This document shows, in pieces, positions 42,592 through 51,365 of a DNA stretch of 59,662 bases. The translations under genes and the position numbers were made by a program. Position 1 is the stretch's first letter, and the number at the start of each line of letters is the position of its first letter. Below the pieces are notes generated by a model. That model saw only the letters and a program-made list of their open reading frames with translations. It did not search any database and was not told the origin of the DNA. The DNA is from Leptolyngbyaceae cyanobacterium HOT.MB2.61. GTDB lineage: Bacteria > Cyanobacteriota > Cyanobacteriia > Leptolyngbyales > Leptolyngbyaceae. Location of the stretch: contig JAIMBL010000007.1 in the NCBI GenBank assembly GCA_023511615.1, forward strand, positions 1-59,662. Direction: 5' to 3'.

Positions 42592-43536
42592 TTACTGGCT
42601 TTGGCCTGCCTGGGCCTTCTTCAATTGTTGATCGGCTTTCTGCGCCCACTGGGAATTGCCTTGCTTGGTATACAAATCTCTGGCATATTTCAAAACTTGC
42701 TGGGCATCCTTGAACTTTCCCTGACGCATAAACACTAGTCCAGCGGCGTAGTAGGAATTGGCATAGTTTGAGTTCGCTTCGGCTGAACGCCGGAAGGACT
42801 TTAATGCCCCTTCTAAATCTCCCTCACGAAACTGGATTGAGCCAATGTTGTAGTGGGCTTCCGGGTAATTGGGGGTGATTTTAATAGCTTGCTCAAAGGC
42901 TGCCTTGGCTTCTTTGGTTTTACCCTGTTGCAGATACACCATCCCGATGTGATAGGCAGGTTCAGGAGCGGTGGGAGTCAACTGCATCGCTTTTTTGAAG
43001 GAAGCGATCGCCTGGTCGTAAGCTCGCTGGTTTTCATAGACCAGACCCAGGTTGTAGTGGGCCAGGCCCATTTTGGGGTCAAGTTGAATGGCCCGTTGCA
43101 AATAATCTTTTGCCTGGTTCAGATTATTGCCTTCTAGCAAAGCCGCGCCCAGGTTAGCATAGGCCAAGGCAAATTTAGGATCTGCTTGAGTCGCCTGATA
43201 GAAGGCATTCGCGGATTCCTGAAGCCTCCCCTTCTGACGCAAAGCCAATCCCAAATTGTAGTGCGCCGCTGCCATTTTGGGAGCGATCTGAGTTGCCTGT
43301 TGAAAGGATGCGATCGCAAGATCCAGGTTACCCTGTTGAATGTACTGCAACCCCTGATTAATGGCGGCTTCGGCAGATTTATTCGCCTGTGCAATCTGAA
43401 CCGGATTCGCCAGACCTGCGAAACTGGTCACGGGGACTGCTAACAAGCTACCGCTCAGCAGCAAGATACCAATTCCCTGCTTTAGCAAAGGGAGCGATGA
43501 AACTTTGGGGTGCGATCGACCGTGTGGCGTGTCCAT
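42592..43536 (-). CDS. Exported TPR repeat protein
   Basis: 314 residues. An N-terminal hydrophobic segment (GIGILLLSGSLLAVPVTSFAG, about 20-40) looks like a signal peptide or anchor, placing the rest in the periplasm. At least six TPR units follow, each of 34 residues with the usual N-Y-x-x-G and A-x-x-x-F-x-x-A-I pattern: AAHYNLGLALRQKGRLQESA, ALAYANLGAALLEGNNLNQA, GLAHYNLGLVYENQRAYDQA, EPAYHIGMVYLQQGKTKEAK, PEAHYNIGSIQFREGDLEGA. A protein-binding scaffold; the partner is unknown. ATG start. Confidence 0.88.
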   Translation of the reverse strand: MDTPHGRSHPKVSSLPLLKQGIGILLLSGSLLAVPVTSFAGLANPVQIAQANKSAEAAINQGLQYIQQGNLDLAIASFQQATQIAPKMAAAHYNLGLALRQKGRLQESANAFYQATQADPKFALAYANLGAALLEGNNLNQAKDYLQRAIQLDPKMGLAHYNLGLVYENQRAYDQAIASFKKAMQLTPTAPEPAYHIGMVYLQQGKTKEAKAAFEQAIKITPNYPEAHYNIGSIQFREGDLEGALKSFRRSAEANSNYANSYYAAGLVFMRQGKFKDAQQVLKYARDLYTKQGNSQWAQKADQQLKKAQAGQSQ

Positions 43537-43653
43537 TTGAGATTGAGTACTGAACCCAGGTTAGAAAAATTCCCCGCTATTCTAGCGGAATCATTCTCAA
43601 ACCAGACATAGTAGATCCGTTAATTATAATTTATCTGATAAGGGAGTGGGAGC

Positions 43654-43761
43654 TAGTGTTCCGCCAGGAAAATTTTGACGGGTCGCAAACCCTCAAAATT
43701 TAACCCCCATCAACTTCCTGGGTATTCGCTAACCGTCAAATTCAATTTGACAGAGTACTAG
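43654..43761 (+). repeat. MITE-like repeat R1, complete copy
   Basis: 108 bp beginning CTAGTGTTCCGCC and ending CAGAGTACTAG, so the ends are imperfect inverted repeats over about 27 bp. It contains no gene. An inverted copy of 109 bp, one indel different, is at 49026-49134. It sits in the 43537-43854 gap together with C/T-rich filler (about 43770-43860). Confidence 0.85.
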
Positions 43762-43854
43762 GGGGAGCATGGGAGTGGTGGAGTAAGAGAATAAAGGAAT
43801 ACCCGATCATGCCATTACACCATCACTCCCTTACTCATTCACCCCTCCACTCAT

Positions 43855-44532
43855 CTACTCCCTACTCTCCACTCCCTCACTCTTACGCTTACGCCAGATG
43901 CCAATACCCAAACCAATGATTCCCGGTAGCAAAGCAGGGGTAGGGACTGTGACTGGTTGGAAGGTGGAAAAATCGCTGGAGAGACCAAAAGAGCCAGTTC
44001 CGCTGGCGTTGTAGGTGGTGGCATTGGTTTTAATAAAGAAAAAGCGGGTGCTTTCTCCCGCCGCCAGGGTGAAGGGGCTGAACAGAAACTCGACGGTGCT
44101 GCCATCAGCGGAACGATTCGCTGTTAAAGGGGGGACGATTCCCAGACCATCGATTCTGAAATCTACATCCGTTGAAAATCCGGCAAAGGAGGCTCGACGG
44201 GCAGAAACATTACCCGATGGATCTCCAATCGTGATAGGGGAACTGCTGTCATTCCTCAACCGCCAGTAAAAATCGAGGGTGCCATCGATATTGGATCTGA
44301 CGATGCGATCCTGGAGTGTGAGCCCTGCCCCAATGCTTCTCAGCACATCTTCGATTACGATTCCCCCTAGTTCAGGTCTGGCGGCAAAGGTCGTCCCACC
44401 CAGGGGAACGCTGCTGCCAGAGGTTAAGTTCACGGCTTGAGCGATCGGAGTGAATAGGGCAAAACTACCAACAGCCGTGAAAGCGACTAATGCAGTGCGA
44501 ATGCCCAGGTCGTACCCAGCTTTCTGGTTCAT
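43855..44532 (-). CDS. PTPA-CTERM sorting domain protein (secreted)
   Basis: 225 residues from the ATG at 44532, which follows an AAGGAG ribosome-binding site; the longer open frame is not supported. A signal peptide is visible (LVAFTAVGSFALFTPIAQA). The mature part is beta-rich (GIVIEDVLRSIGAG, STVEFLFSPFTLAAGESTRF), with a C-terminal tail VTVPTPALLPGIIGLGIGI followed by WRKRKSE: motif, hydrophobic helix, basic cluster. This is the PEP-CTERM-like PTPA variant of cyanobacteria, processed by an exosortase and tied to surface glycans. No exosortase is in the window. The function of the mature domain is unknown. Confidence 0.85.
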   Translation of the reverse strand: MNQKAGYDLGIRTALVAFTAVGSFALFTPIAQAVNLTSGSSVPLGGTTFAARPELGGIVIEDVLRSIGAGLTLQDRIVRSNIDGTLDFYWRLRNDSSSPITIGDPSGNVSARRASFAGFSTDVDFRIDGLGIVPPLTANRSADGSTVEFLFSPFTLAAGESTRFFFIKTNATTYNASGTGSFGLSSDFSTFQPVTVPTPALLPGIIGLGIGIWRKRKSEGVESRE

Positions 44533-45057
44533 GACAATCTCCTTTTGTCGAAATGATTTGGACTGGTACGATGCCCCTTTTGAACGCTGTAGATGCTCTA
44601 AAACGGAGAACAAAATGGAATGGCTCATCTGGCTCCCCTGGCTGGTTTAAGCGGTGCCTCTCAGGTTCCACCTCTGCACCCCGTTCTAACCACAATGACT
44701 ACCGCTACAGGACTGATATATGTAACTGTCAGAAGGGTGTCCAGAATTTATGCGCCTCCGGCAAAACTTAAAGAAAGCCATGGAAAAACTTGCAGAATCT
44801 TGATGGAGATCATTGTTCTGTGTCTCTTCTGTCCTGGGCTGAAATAAACGGTGATGCAGCTTAATGAATGTTTAACTATTTCTTAAGACAAACGGGAGTT
44901 TTTGAGGGCAGCGAATTAGACAGTTCGACAATCAAATCTACTGATCCCAGTTATCTGGGATACCAAACGACTGGCTGGAAAATGGGTCGGCAGATGACTG
45001 CGAAAACAGGTTCTAGCCAGGCAATTGTCGTTTAGCTAATTTGCTGGCGAGGAACAT
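44533..45057. other. Divergent gap upstream of the EF-G paralogue
   Basis: 525 bp between divergent genes. It contains a short hairpin, ATCCCAGTTATCTGGGAT (44944-44961), about 100 bp before the EF-G-like ATG, and a GAGGAA ribosome-binding site just before that ATG. I see no gene or shared repeat. Confidence 0.45.
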
Positions 45058-47124
45058 ATGAGTGAAAAAGTATTATTGAGTGAAAAAGTATTATCGGGCT
45101 CCCGAAACGTGGCGATCGTGGGTCCCTACTTGAGCGGAAAAACCACGCTTCTGGAAAGCATCCTGTCGGTTACTGGAGCCATCACCCGCAAAGGCAGAGT
45201 GCAGGACAGAAATACGGTTGGTGATAGTGCACAGGAAGCCCGCGATCGCCAAATGACTGTGGAAATCAACGCCGCCAGCACCGAGTATGGCGGCGTTCGT
45301 TTTACATTTTTAGACTGTCCCGGTTCGATTGAATTTATCCAGGAAACCTACAACGCCCTGATTGGGGTGGATGCGGTTGTGATTGTCTGTGAACCTGTGG
45401 CCGATCGCGTCCTCACCCTGTCGCCTGTCTTCAAGTTTCTGGATGACTGGCAAATTCCCCACCTGGTCTTCATCAATAAAATGGACCGGGCAGACGTGGA
45501 TTTCATGGATGTCCTGAAAGCACTGAAATCTGTCTCCGGCCGTCCCCTGGTGGCGCACCAGTATCCCATCGGGCAGGGTGAAAAGCTGGTTGGCTTTATT
45601 GACCTGGTTACTGAGCAGGCCTATCACTACCATCCCGGTGCTCCCGCTGACCCGGTACCTCTACCAGAATCGCTGCGAGAGCGAGAGAAGGTTGCCCGCA
45701 ACGAAATGCTAGAAACCCTGGCAGAATTTGATGACCACCTTCTGGAGGAGCTTTTAGAAGATATTGAGCCGACCCAGGAAGAAATTTTCCAGGATTTGAA
45801 AATGGAACTGGGGGCAGACCAGATTGTACCCGTCTTCATTGGCGTGACAGATCAGGATTATGGGGTGCGACCATTGCTACAAGCTCTGCTGCGGGAAGCT
45901 CCTGAACCTGAAGTGACAGCTAAAAATCGGGGCGTCACCCTGAGTGGCAGTGCTCCTCTGGCTCAAGTTTTGAAGACTTACTACACCCCTCAGGGCGGAA
46001 AACTCTCCCTGGTACGGGTCTGGCAGGGTAGGCTGACGGATGGCATGACGCTGAATGGAGTCCGTGTGGGTGGGATTTACCGCCTTATGGGTTCTCAACA
46101 ACAGAGCCTGAACAGTGCTGAAGCTGGAGAGATTGTGGCGTTGGGTCGGATGGAAGGGATTAAGACAGGCGATACCCTGACGACTGATTCTGCATCCATC
46201 AGCGAGTTGCCAAAGGCAGAACAGCTAGCGCCGGTATTTGCGCTGGCGATCGCCGCCGAAGCCCGCAGCGACGAAGTAAAACTCAGCAGTGCGATGGCGA
46301 AGTTGTTAGAAGAAGACCCCTCCCTGGCCTGGGAACAGCATGGAGACACCCACGAAGTGATTCTCTGGGGACAGGGAGATATCCATCTTCAGGTTGCCCT
46401 CGATCGCCTGCGGCGTAAGTACAACCTGCCGATGACCACCCATCTGCCTCAAATTCCCTACAAGGAAACCATTCGCAAACCCGCCTCTTCAATTCACGGG
46501 CGCTATAAGCGGCAGACTGGAGGACACGGACAGTTTGGTGATGTTTACCTGGATATCAAACCGCTCCCCCGTGGCGAAGGCTTCAGCTTCCACGAAACCA
46601 TCGTGGGTGGCGTGGTGCCCCGTCAGTACATTCCCGCTGTGGAGAATGGAGTGCGAGAATACCTGGTTCATGGTCCCCTGGGATTTCCGGTTGTGGATGT
46701 AGATGTCACCCTGACGAATGGGTCCTATCATTCCGTTGATAGTTCGGAGCAGGCGTTCAAGCAGGCTGCCCGGATTGCCATGCAAGAAGGATTGGTGAAA
46801 TGTCAGCCGATTCTGCTAGAGCCAATCCTGAATGTCACAGTTTCGGTGCCGTCGGATTTCACCTCAAAGGTGCTGCGATTAGTCAGTGGGCGGCGTGGGC
46901 AGATTCTCGGTTATGATGCCAAACCCGACTGGTCTGGTTGGGATCAGGTGGCGGCCCAAATTCCCCAGGCAGAAATGCATGACCTGATCGTAGAGTTACG
47001 TTCTCAGACGATGGGGGTCGGTTTCTTCCATTGGGAGTATGACCATCTCCAGGAAGTCCCAGAAAAACTGGCTGAACGGGTTCTTGCCACCACTGGTGGA
47101 AACGGGAATGGTAATCATAAGTAG
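45058..47124 (+). CDS. Translation GTPase, elongation factor G paralogue
   Basis: 688 residues, full EF-G domain set. The P-loop is GPYLSGKT (22-29), G3 is DCPGS (86-90) and G4 is NKMD (140-143). Domains II-V follow, with GRYKRQTGGHGQFGDVYLDI near 480 and GSYHSVDSSEQAFKQAAR, SVPSDFTSKVLRLVSGRRGQ typical of EF-G. It is an EF-G paralogue rather than the main factor: switch II reads DCPGS where canonical EF-G has DTPGH, so the catalytic histidine is replaced by serine (S90), and switch I lacks ERGITI. The first residues are a tandem SEKVL duplication. Canonical EF-G normally lies in the str operon, which is not here. Role unknown. Confidence 0.9.
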   Translation: MSEKVLLSEKVLSGSRNVAIVGPYLSGKTTLLESILSVTGAITRKGRVQDRNTVGDSAQEARDRQMTVEINAASTEYGGVRFTFLDCPGSIEFIQETYNALIGVDAVVIVCEPVADRVLTLSPVFKFLDDWQIPHLVFINKMDRADVDFMDVLKALKSVSGRPLVAHQYPIGQGEKLVGFIDLVTEQAYHYHPGAPADPVPLPESLREREKVARNEMLETLAEFDDHLLEELLEDIEPTQEEIFQDLKMELGADQIVPVFIGVTDQDYGVRPLLQALLREAPEPEVTAKNRGVTLSGSAPLAQVLKTYYTPQGGKLSLVRVWQGRLTDGMTLNGVRVGGIYRLMGSQQQSLNSAEAGEIVALGRMEGIKTGDTLTTDSASISELPKAEQLAPVFALAIAAEARSDEVKLSSAMAKLLEEDPSLAWEQHGDTHEVILWGQGDIHLQVALDRLRRKYNLPMTTHLPQIPYKETIRKPASSIHGRYKRQTGGHGQFGDVYLDIKPLPRGEGFSFHETIVGGVVPRQYIPAVENGVREYLVHGPLGFPVVDVDVTLTNGSYHSVDSSEQAFKQAARIAMQEGLVKCQPILLEPILNVTVSVPSDFTSKVLRLVSGRRGQILGYDAKPDWSGWDQVAAQIPQAEMHDLIVELRSQTMGVGFFHWEYDHLQEVPEKLAERVLATTGGNGNGNHK

Positions 47125-47292
47125 CCATCCCAGGCACGTACCGCAATATCTATGAATTGTAGAGTCACGGCGAAGTGAGGGGTGAGGAGTAAGGAGTGAG
47201 ATGACCTTCCCCTTCTCTCCCTCACTTCTTCAATCCTCAGACGTCATTCTCCACGCTGGGGATATCGGGAAGCCGGAGGTGCTAGAGGGTTT

Positions 47293-49029
47293 GTGAGCGA
47301 TCGCCCAAATACTGACAGTCTACTCCCCTCAGGTTTCAATGAAATCTATGACCTGATCGTGATTGGGGGTGGCATTAATGGGGCTGGAGTGGTGCGAGAT
47401 GCCGCACTCCGGGGATTAAAAGCGATTTTGATTGAAAAAGGTGATTTTTGCAGTGGCACGACTGGCTGGTCCACACGCCTGATTCATGGGGGATTGCGAT
47501 ATCTGGAATATTTTGAACTGTCACTGGTGCGAGAGTCGCTGCAAGAGCGTGAAATTCTGTTGCAGATCGCGCCCCACCTGGTCAAACCCCTGCTGCTGAC
47601 CATCCCGATTTACCGCGATCGCTCCCGCCCCTATTGGAAAATTAAGGTAGGGATGATTCTTTACGATATTTTGAGCAGTGGCAAAACATTGCCATCCCAT
47701 CGAATGCTGACTGCCCAACAATTTCAACAGATTTTTCGCTCTATTAATTCAGAGAATCTGCTGGGCGGGGCTCAATACTACGACGCTCAGGTTGCCTATG
47801 CGGAACGACTGGTTTTGGAAAATATTTTGTCTGCTAGGATAGCGGGAGCCACAGTACTTAATTACACAGAAGTATTGCATTTGAATTGCAAAAGTGATTT
47901 TTCTAATCATACAGACACGTCTACTTTACGGATTGCATCACTCACCTGTCGAAACACTCTAACAGGTGAAGAATTCATCGTCTCTGGCAGCAGGGAAGCT
48001 GTCATTGTCAACACCTCCGGCCCCTGGGTGGATGAGGTACTGAGCCGGGGGCGACAGAATGGCATGAAAGTTTCCCCTGGAAGTTACCGCAAAATTGGGG
48101 GAACAAAAGGAAGCCATATTCTGGTAGATCCCTTTCCTGGCGCTCCGCAGGAATCGGCATTTTATGGGGAAGCCAAATCCGACGGTCGCCCATTTTTCAT
48201 CGTGCCCTGGTTGGGGATGGTTCTGATTGGCACAACCGATATTCGCTACACCGGCAACCTGGATCAGGTTAAAGCCAGCGATGAAGAGATTGACTATCTA
48301 CTCAGTGAAACGAACTCCATGATTCCAGCGGCTCAACTCAGGCGTCAGGATGTCAAATTCACCTATTCTGGAGTGCGTCCGTTGCCCTATTTGGAAGGTA
48401 AAAAGCCCGGCAGCATCACGCGCAGACACATTCTCTATGACCACACAGCCGAGGGAATTACCAATTTGATTTCTCTGATAGGTGGCAAGATCACAACCTA
48501 TCGGCAGGTTGGACAGGAAATTGTGGATGCTGTTTACCAGAAACAAGGTCGCAAAGCGCCGCTTTGCTTGACGGCCCAACAACTCTTACCAGGTGCAATT
48601 AGAGAAGATGATGAGCGAATTCGAGAAGCGATTCACCATTACCGCGATCGCCTGTCTCCCTTCACAATCACGCACCTCTTTTCAATCTATGGGGCTAAAG
48701 CGCCTGAAGTGCTTGCATTGACGGATTCTGAACCAGAACTGGCAGAACCAGTTGCGCCTTCATTACCCGATATTAAGGCTCAGATCATTTACGCTATTCA
48801 ATCAGAAGCTGCCCGCACTCTGGTAGATATTACCCACCGTCGCACAGCTCTGGCCATGCATAGTAACTATGGCTTTAAAGCACTACCTGCCATCACAGAG
48901 ACGCTGAAGAAATACGCAGACTGGAATCAAGAGGAGTGTGATCGCCAGATAGAGGACTACTACAACTACATGCGGACCCATTGCATTCCTGACTATCAGT
49001 TATCGCGAAACAGAGCAGATAGGCACTAG
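47293..49029 (+). CDS. glpD: Glycerol-3-phosphate dehydrogenase (FAD-dependent)
   Basis: 578 residues. Oxidises sn-glycerol 3-phosphate to dihydroxyacetone phosphate and passes electrons to the quinone pool; membrane-peripheral. The FAD-binding fold opens with YDLIVIGGGINGAGVVRDAA (about 16-35) and LIEKGDFCSGTTGWSTRLIHGG. Further family segments are GGAQYYDAQVAYAERL, YTYSGVRPLP-like FTYSGVRPLPYLEG and GGKITTYRQVGQEIVDAV. The C-terminal cap ends near ALAMHSNYGF. Start is GTG after a GAGGG site. It has no operon partner; glpK is near the other end of the window. Its stop codon is overlapped by repeat R1. Confidence 0.95.
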   Translation: MSDRPNTDSLLPSGFNEIYDLIVIGGGINGAGVVRDAALRGLKAILIEKGDFCSGTTGWSTRLIHGGLRYLEYFELSLVRESLQEREILLQIAPHLVKPLLLTIPIYRDRSRPYWKIKVGMILYDILSSGKTLPSHRMLTAQQFQQIFRSINSENLLGGAQYYDAQVAYAERLVLENILSARIAGATVLNYTEVLHLNCKSDFSNHTDTSTLRIASLTCRNTLTGEEFIVSGSREAVIVNTSGPWVDEVLSRGRQNGMKVSPGSYRKIGGTKGSHILVDPFPGAPQESAFYGEAKSDGRPFFIVPWLGMVLIGTTDIRYTGNLDQVKASDEEIDYLLSETNSMIPAAQLRRQDVKFTYSGVRPLPYLEGKKPGSITRRHILYDHTAEGITNLISLIGGKITTYRQVGQEIVDAVYQKQGRKAPLCLTAQQLLPGAIREDDERIREAIHHYRDRLSPFTITHLFSIYGAKAPEVLALTDSEPELAEPVAPSLPDIKAQIIYAIQSEAARTLVDITHRRTALAMHSNYGFKALPAITETLKKYADWNQEECDRQIEDYYNYMRTHCIPDYQLSRNRADRH

Positions 49030-49134
49030 TACTCTGCCAAATTGAATTTGACAGTTAGCGAATACCCAGGAAGTTGATGGGGGTTAAATTTTGAGGGTCT
49101 GCAACCCGTCAAAATTTTCCTGGCGGAACACTAG
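49026..49134 (-). repeat. MITE-like repeat R1, inverted copy
   Basis: Reverse complement of the 43654-43761 element, differing at a few sites and by one inserted base. It starts CTAGTACTCTG, overlaps the glpD stop codon (TAG 49027-49029) and ends ACACTAG. Confidence 0.85.
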
Positions 49135-49478
49135 AACAGTCTGCCCGCCCTAATTTCGCTTTTGAAGAGTGCAGCACACCCCCAATCAACACTTTATAAA
49201 TTCTTAATCTGGGTTATTATTCAGGAATGATAAAATCTCCTAAGTTCGTAAGCAGATCGACACATTGGAAGTCATACCTATCACAACTTCCATTTAATAG
49301 ATTGAGCAGTTCTAGCAAAACTGGCTCTTGCAGCTTTTTGGGATGATTTCTGTTAGGCCCCTAGAAAGAGGTGGATAGTCATAGGCAAAAGAGGAGTTGA
49401 GTAAAGAGTCTTTCATTCCTCAGAATTCAACTTTCATAGCGTTTTTGGTGGTTTCACTAAAAACTCCACGATCGGTTT

Positions 49479-49580
49479 TGATACCAATTTAAATGAAACT
49501 CGCGATGGATGAAGGAGGTGTGGGGGTTCCACTCCCTGCATTCTATTTGTCACCTTTGCTCTTTAAATTGGTATGAGATA
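49479..49580 (-). repeat. MITE-like repeat R5, copy 2
   Basis: Reverse complement of 19718-19818. Ends are GATACCAATTTAAA and TTTAAATTGGTATG, a clear terminal inverted repeat. It lies in the 49135-50035 gap, 900 bp without a gene, which otherwise holds AT-rich DNA and repeat R4. Confidence 0.75.
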
Positions 49581-49810
49581 GGTTTCGGCAGTGTTCTCTG
49601 TTATTCCTTGTATTTCGCAACAAACTTAAGGGGTTGTTTGCGGAATGATTAAAATCGCGACTACAAAGATAGGATCTGCCTGTGCGGATCTGAGGGAATT
49701 GCATGTTTTGCAATCTGCGATAGTGGTTTTCATCTGTGTAGCAGCGGCTTTATTTTCAGTTCTCTAAACTTTAGCTCTAGTAAATCTACTCTGGTGTCAT
49801 TGTTAGACTA

Positions 49811-49903
49811 TTCATTTTGAATTGTGGATTGTGGGTTTTAGATTGTGAAATAGCTGCAATCGCTGGTTTTGTCAATCGATCTGCCAAATTCGTAATTTAA
49901 ATT
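49811..49903 (-). repeat. Interspersed repeat R4, copy 4
   Basis: Contains TGGATTGTGGGTTTTAGATT and GCAATCGCTGGTTTTGTCAA, inverted relative to 93-180. Between it and the subtilase gene I see no confident promoter, although transcription of the 50-59.6 kb cluster must begin here or inside the repeats. Confidence 0.65.
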
Positions 49904-50035
49904 GATGTCATTTGCCAGAGCAGATACCAGAGGGTCCATGGCCTCCTTTGGCCTTGGGCTAGAGTGTTTGATGAGTGCAATTAAGGTTGTTACTTTTCTA
50001 TCTCTTCAGTCATCTACCAACTCGTCTACTTTGCA

Positions 50036-51331
50036 ATGAAGCCTCACATTCGGTTGAAGTTTAGAAAGAATACTTGGTCTCTCAAGGCACCTTATTGGCA
50101 GAATTTAATCACAGATAAGGGGGGTGCTGTTACCCAAATTCACCCAGAGATCGATAAAGTTCTTGAAAGACACCAGTTATCTGTCTGGGTCACAGCCGAA
50201 TTCAAGCCTGAAGGCCAGAACTGGAGCAATGCTGAACTTGAGAGTGGATTGGATCGGATCTATCGGTTGATTTTGCAACATGACCGGGACATTCCCTCCA
50301 GTGTTATTGAGGGAATGTCCTATATTCCAGTTGTAGAAGAGGTTCAAATTTGTGCCATTGGTCAGACTGATTTACCATCTATGCATGCCGTGCAAATGAG
50401 TGCTAATACTGATTTGCGATCGCGACAGGTGATTGGTCTTCCAGAAGCTCATCAGTTTACCGAAGGAGATCCCAGAATCACCGTTGCCGTATTGGATACG
50501 GGCGTTAATCTGGATCATCCAGAGTACAAAGATAACCTGGTGCCGGGATATGACTTTGTCGATATTATTGATGGAGCCGGTAAATTTGTCGGAGATTATC
50601 TGGGATATGACGAAGAACCGGAAGATGAAGTAGGGCACGGAACCCATGTGGCTGGCATCATTGCGGCTAAAGGAGAGGCTGCTCCGAGAGGAGTTGTACC
50701 TAACTGTAAAATTATGCCCATCCGAGTTTTGGGGGCGATGCAGCGGGGCGGCAAACGAGTTGGGGCTGGACTGGTTGACAACATTAATTCAGGGATTAAA
50801 TGGGCGATTGATCACGGGGCGGATGTGATCAATATGAGCCTGGGGATCCAGCATACCGGTGGCGGTTTGCCTCACAAGGAAGTCGTTGATTATGCCAGAC
50901 GTAAAGGTGTCAGCATCATTGCGGCTTCCGGTAACGATGGGCAAGAAAAACTCTACTATCCAGGCGCACTGCCCTATGTGATTGCGGTGGGCGCGATTGA
51001 TGAAGTTGGCAATATGGCCTTCTTTTCTACCTACGGTAAGCAAGTCGATTTTGTGGCACCGGGAACCAATATCTACAGCACCCACTTGAACAATGGCTAT
51101 GCCTTCTCCACGGGTACATCCCATGCCTCACCCTTTGTCGCTGGAGCAGTGGCGCTACTAAAGTCATACGCCCTTAAAAAGAAGGGCATTCGTCTAGCGG
51201 ATAACCAGGTAAAACATGTCTTGCAGCACACAGCCGATAAATTGGATACCCGATTTAAGCATCGAAAAGCCGGGTTCGGGAAGTTAAACCTAATCGATGC
51301 ATTGAAACTATTGGACTACAAGCTCAGCTAA
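50036..51331 (+). CDS. S8 family serine peptidase (subtilase)
   Basis: 431 residues. The catalytic triad is complete: D154 in VAVLDTGVNLDHPEY, H201 in EVGHGTHVAGIIAA and S362 in FSTGTSHASPFVAGAV; the oxyanion Asn is N300 in AASGND. The first 125 residues look like an inhibitory prodomain (QLSVWVTAEFKPEG, ESGLDRIYRLIL), ending just before the catalytic domain. No signal peptide is present, so export, if any, uses another route or the enzyme acts inside the cell. First gene of the six-gene cluster, 34 bp before the next start; a protease that activates or matures a partner protein is a reasonable guess. No good ribosome-binding site precedes the ATG. Confidence 0.92.
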   Translation: MKPHIRLKFRKNTWSLKAPYWQNLITDKGGAVTQIHPEIDKVLERHQLSVWVTAEFKPEGQNWSNAELESGLDRIYRLILQHDRDIPSSVIEGMSYIPVVEEVQICAIGQTDLPSMHAVQMSANTDLRSRQVIGLPEAHQFTEGDPRITVAVLDTGVNLDHPEYKDNLVPGYDFVDIIDGAGKFVGDYLGYDEEPEDEVGHGTHVAGIIAAKGEAAPRGVVPNCKIMPIRVLGAMQRGGKRVGAGLVDNINSGIKWAIDHGADVINMSLGIQHTGGGLPHKEVVDYARRKGVSIIAASGNDGQEKLYYPGALPYVIAVGAIDEVGNMAFFSTYGKQVDFVAPGTNIYSTHLNNGYAFSTGTSHASPFVAGAVALLKSYALKKKGIRLADNQVKHVLQHTADKLDTRFKHRKAGFGKLNLIDALKLLDYKLS

Positions 51332-51365
51332 GTGAACCGTTCTTGTTTGCAATAAGGATAGCGCT

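Noticed and set aside
193-49029. A glycerol utilisation operon
   Set aside because: glpK and glpD are 46 kb apart on opposite strands, without glpF or a regulator near either.
43654-49134. A composite transposon bounded by the two R1 copies
   Set aside because: No transposase is inside, the genes are ordinary chromosomal ones and the elements are non-autonomous.
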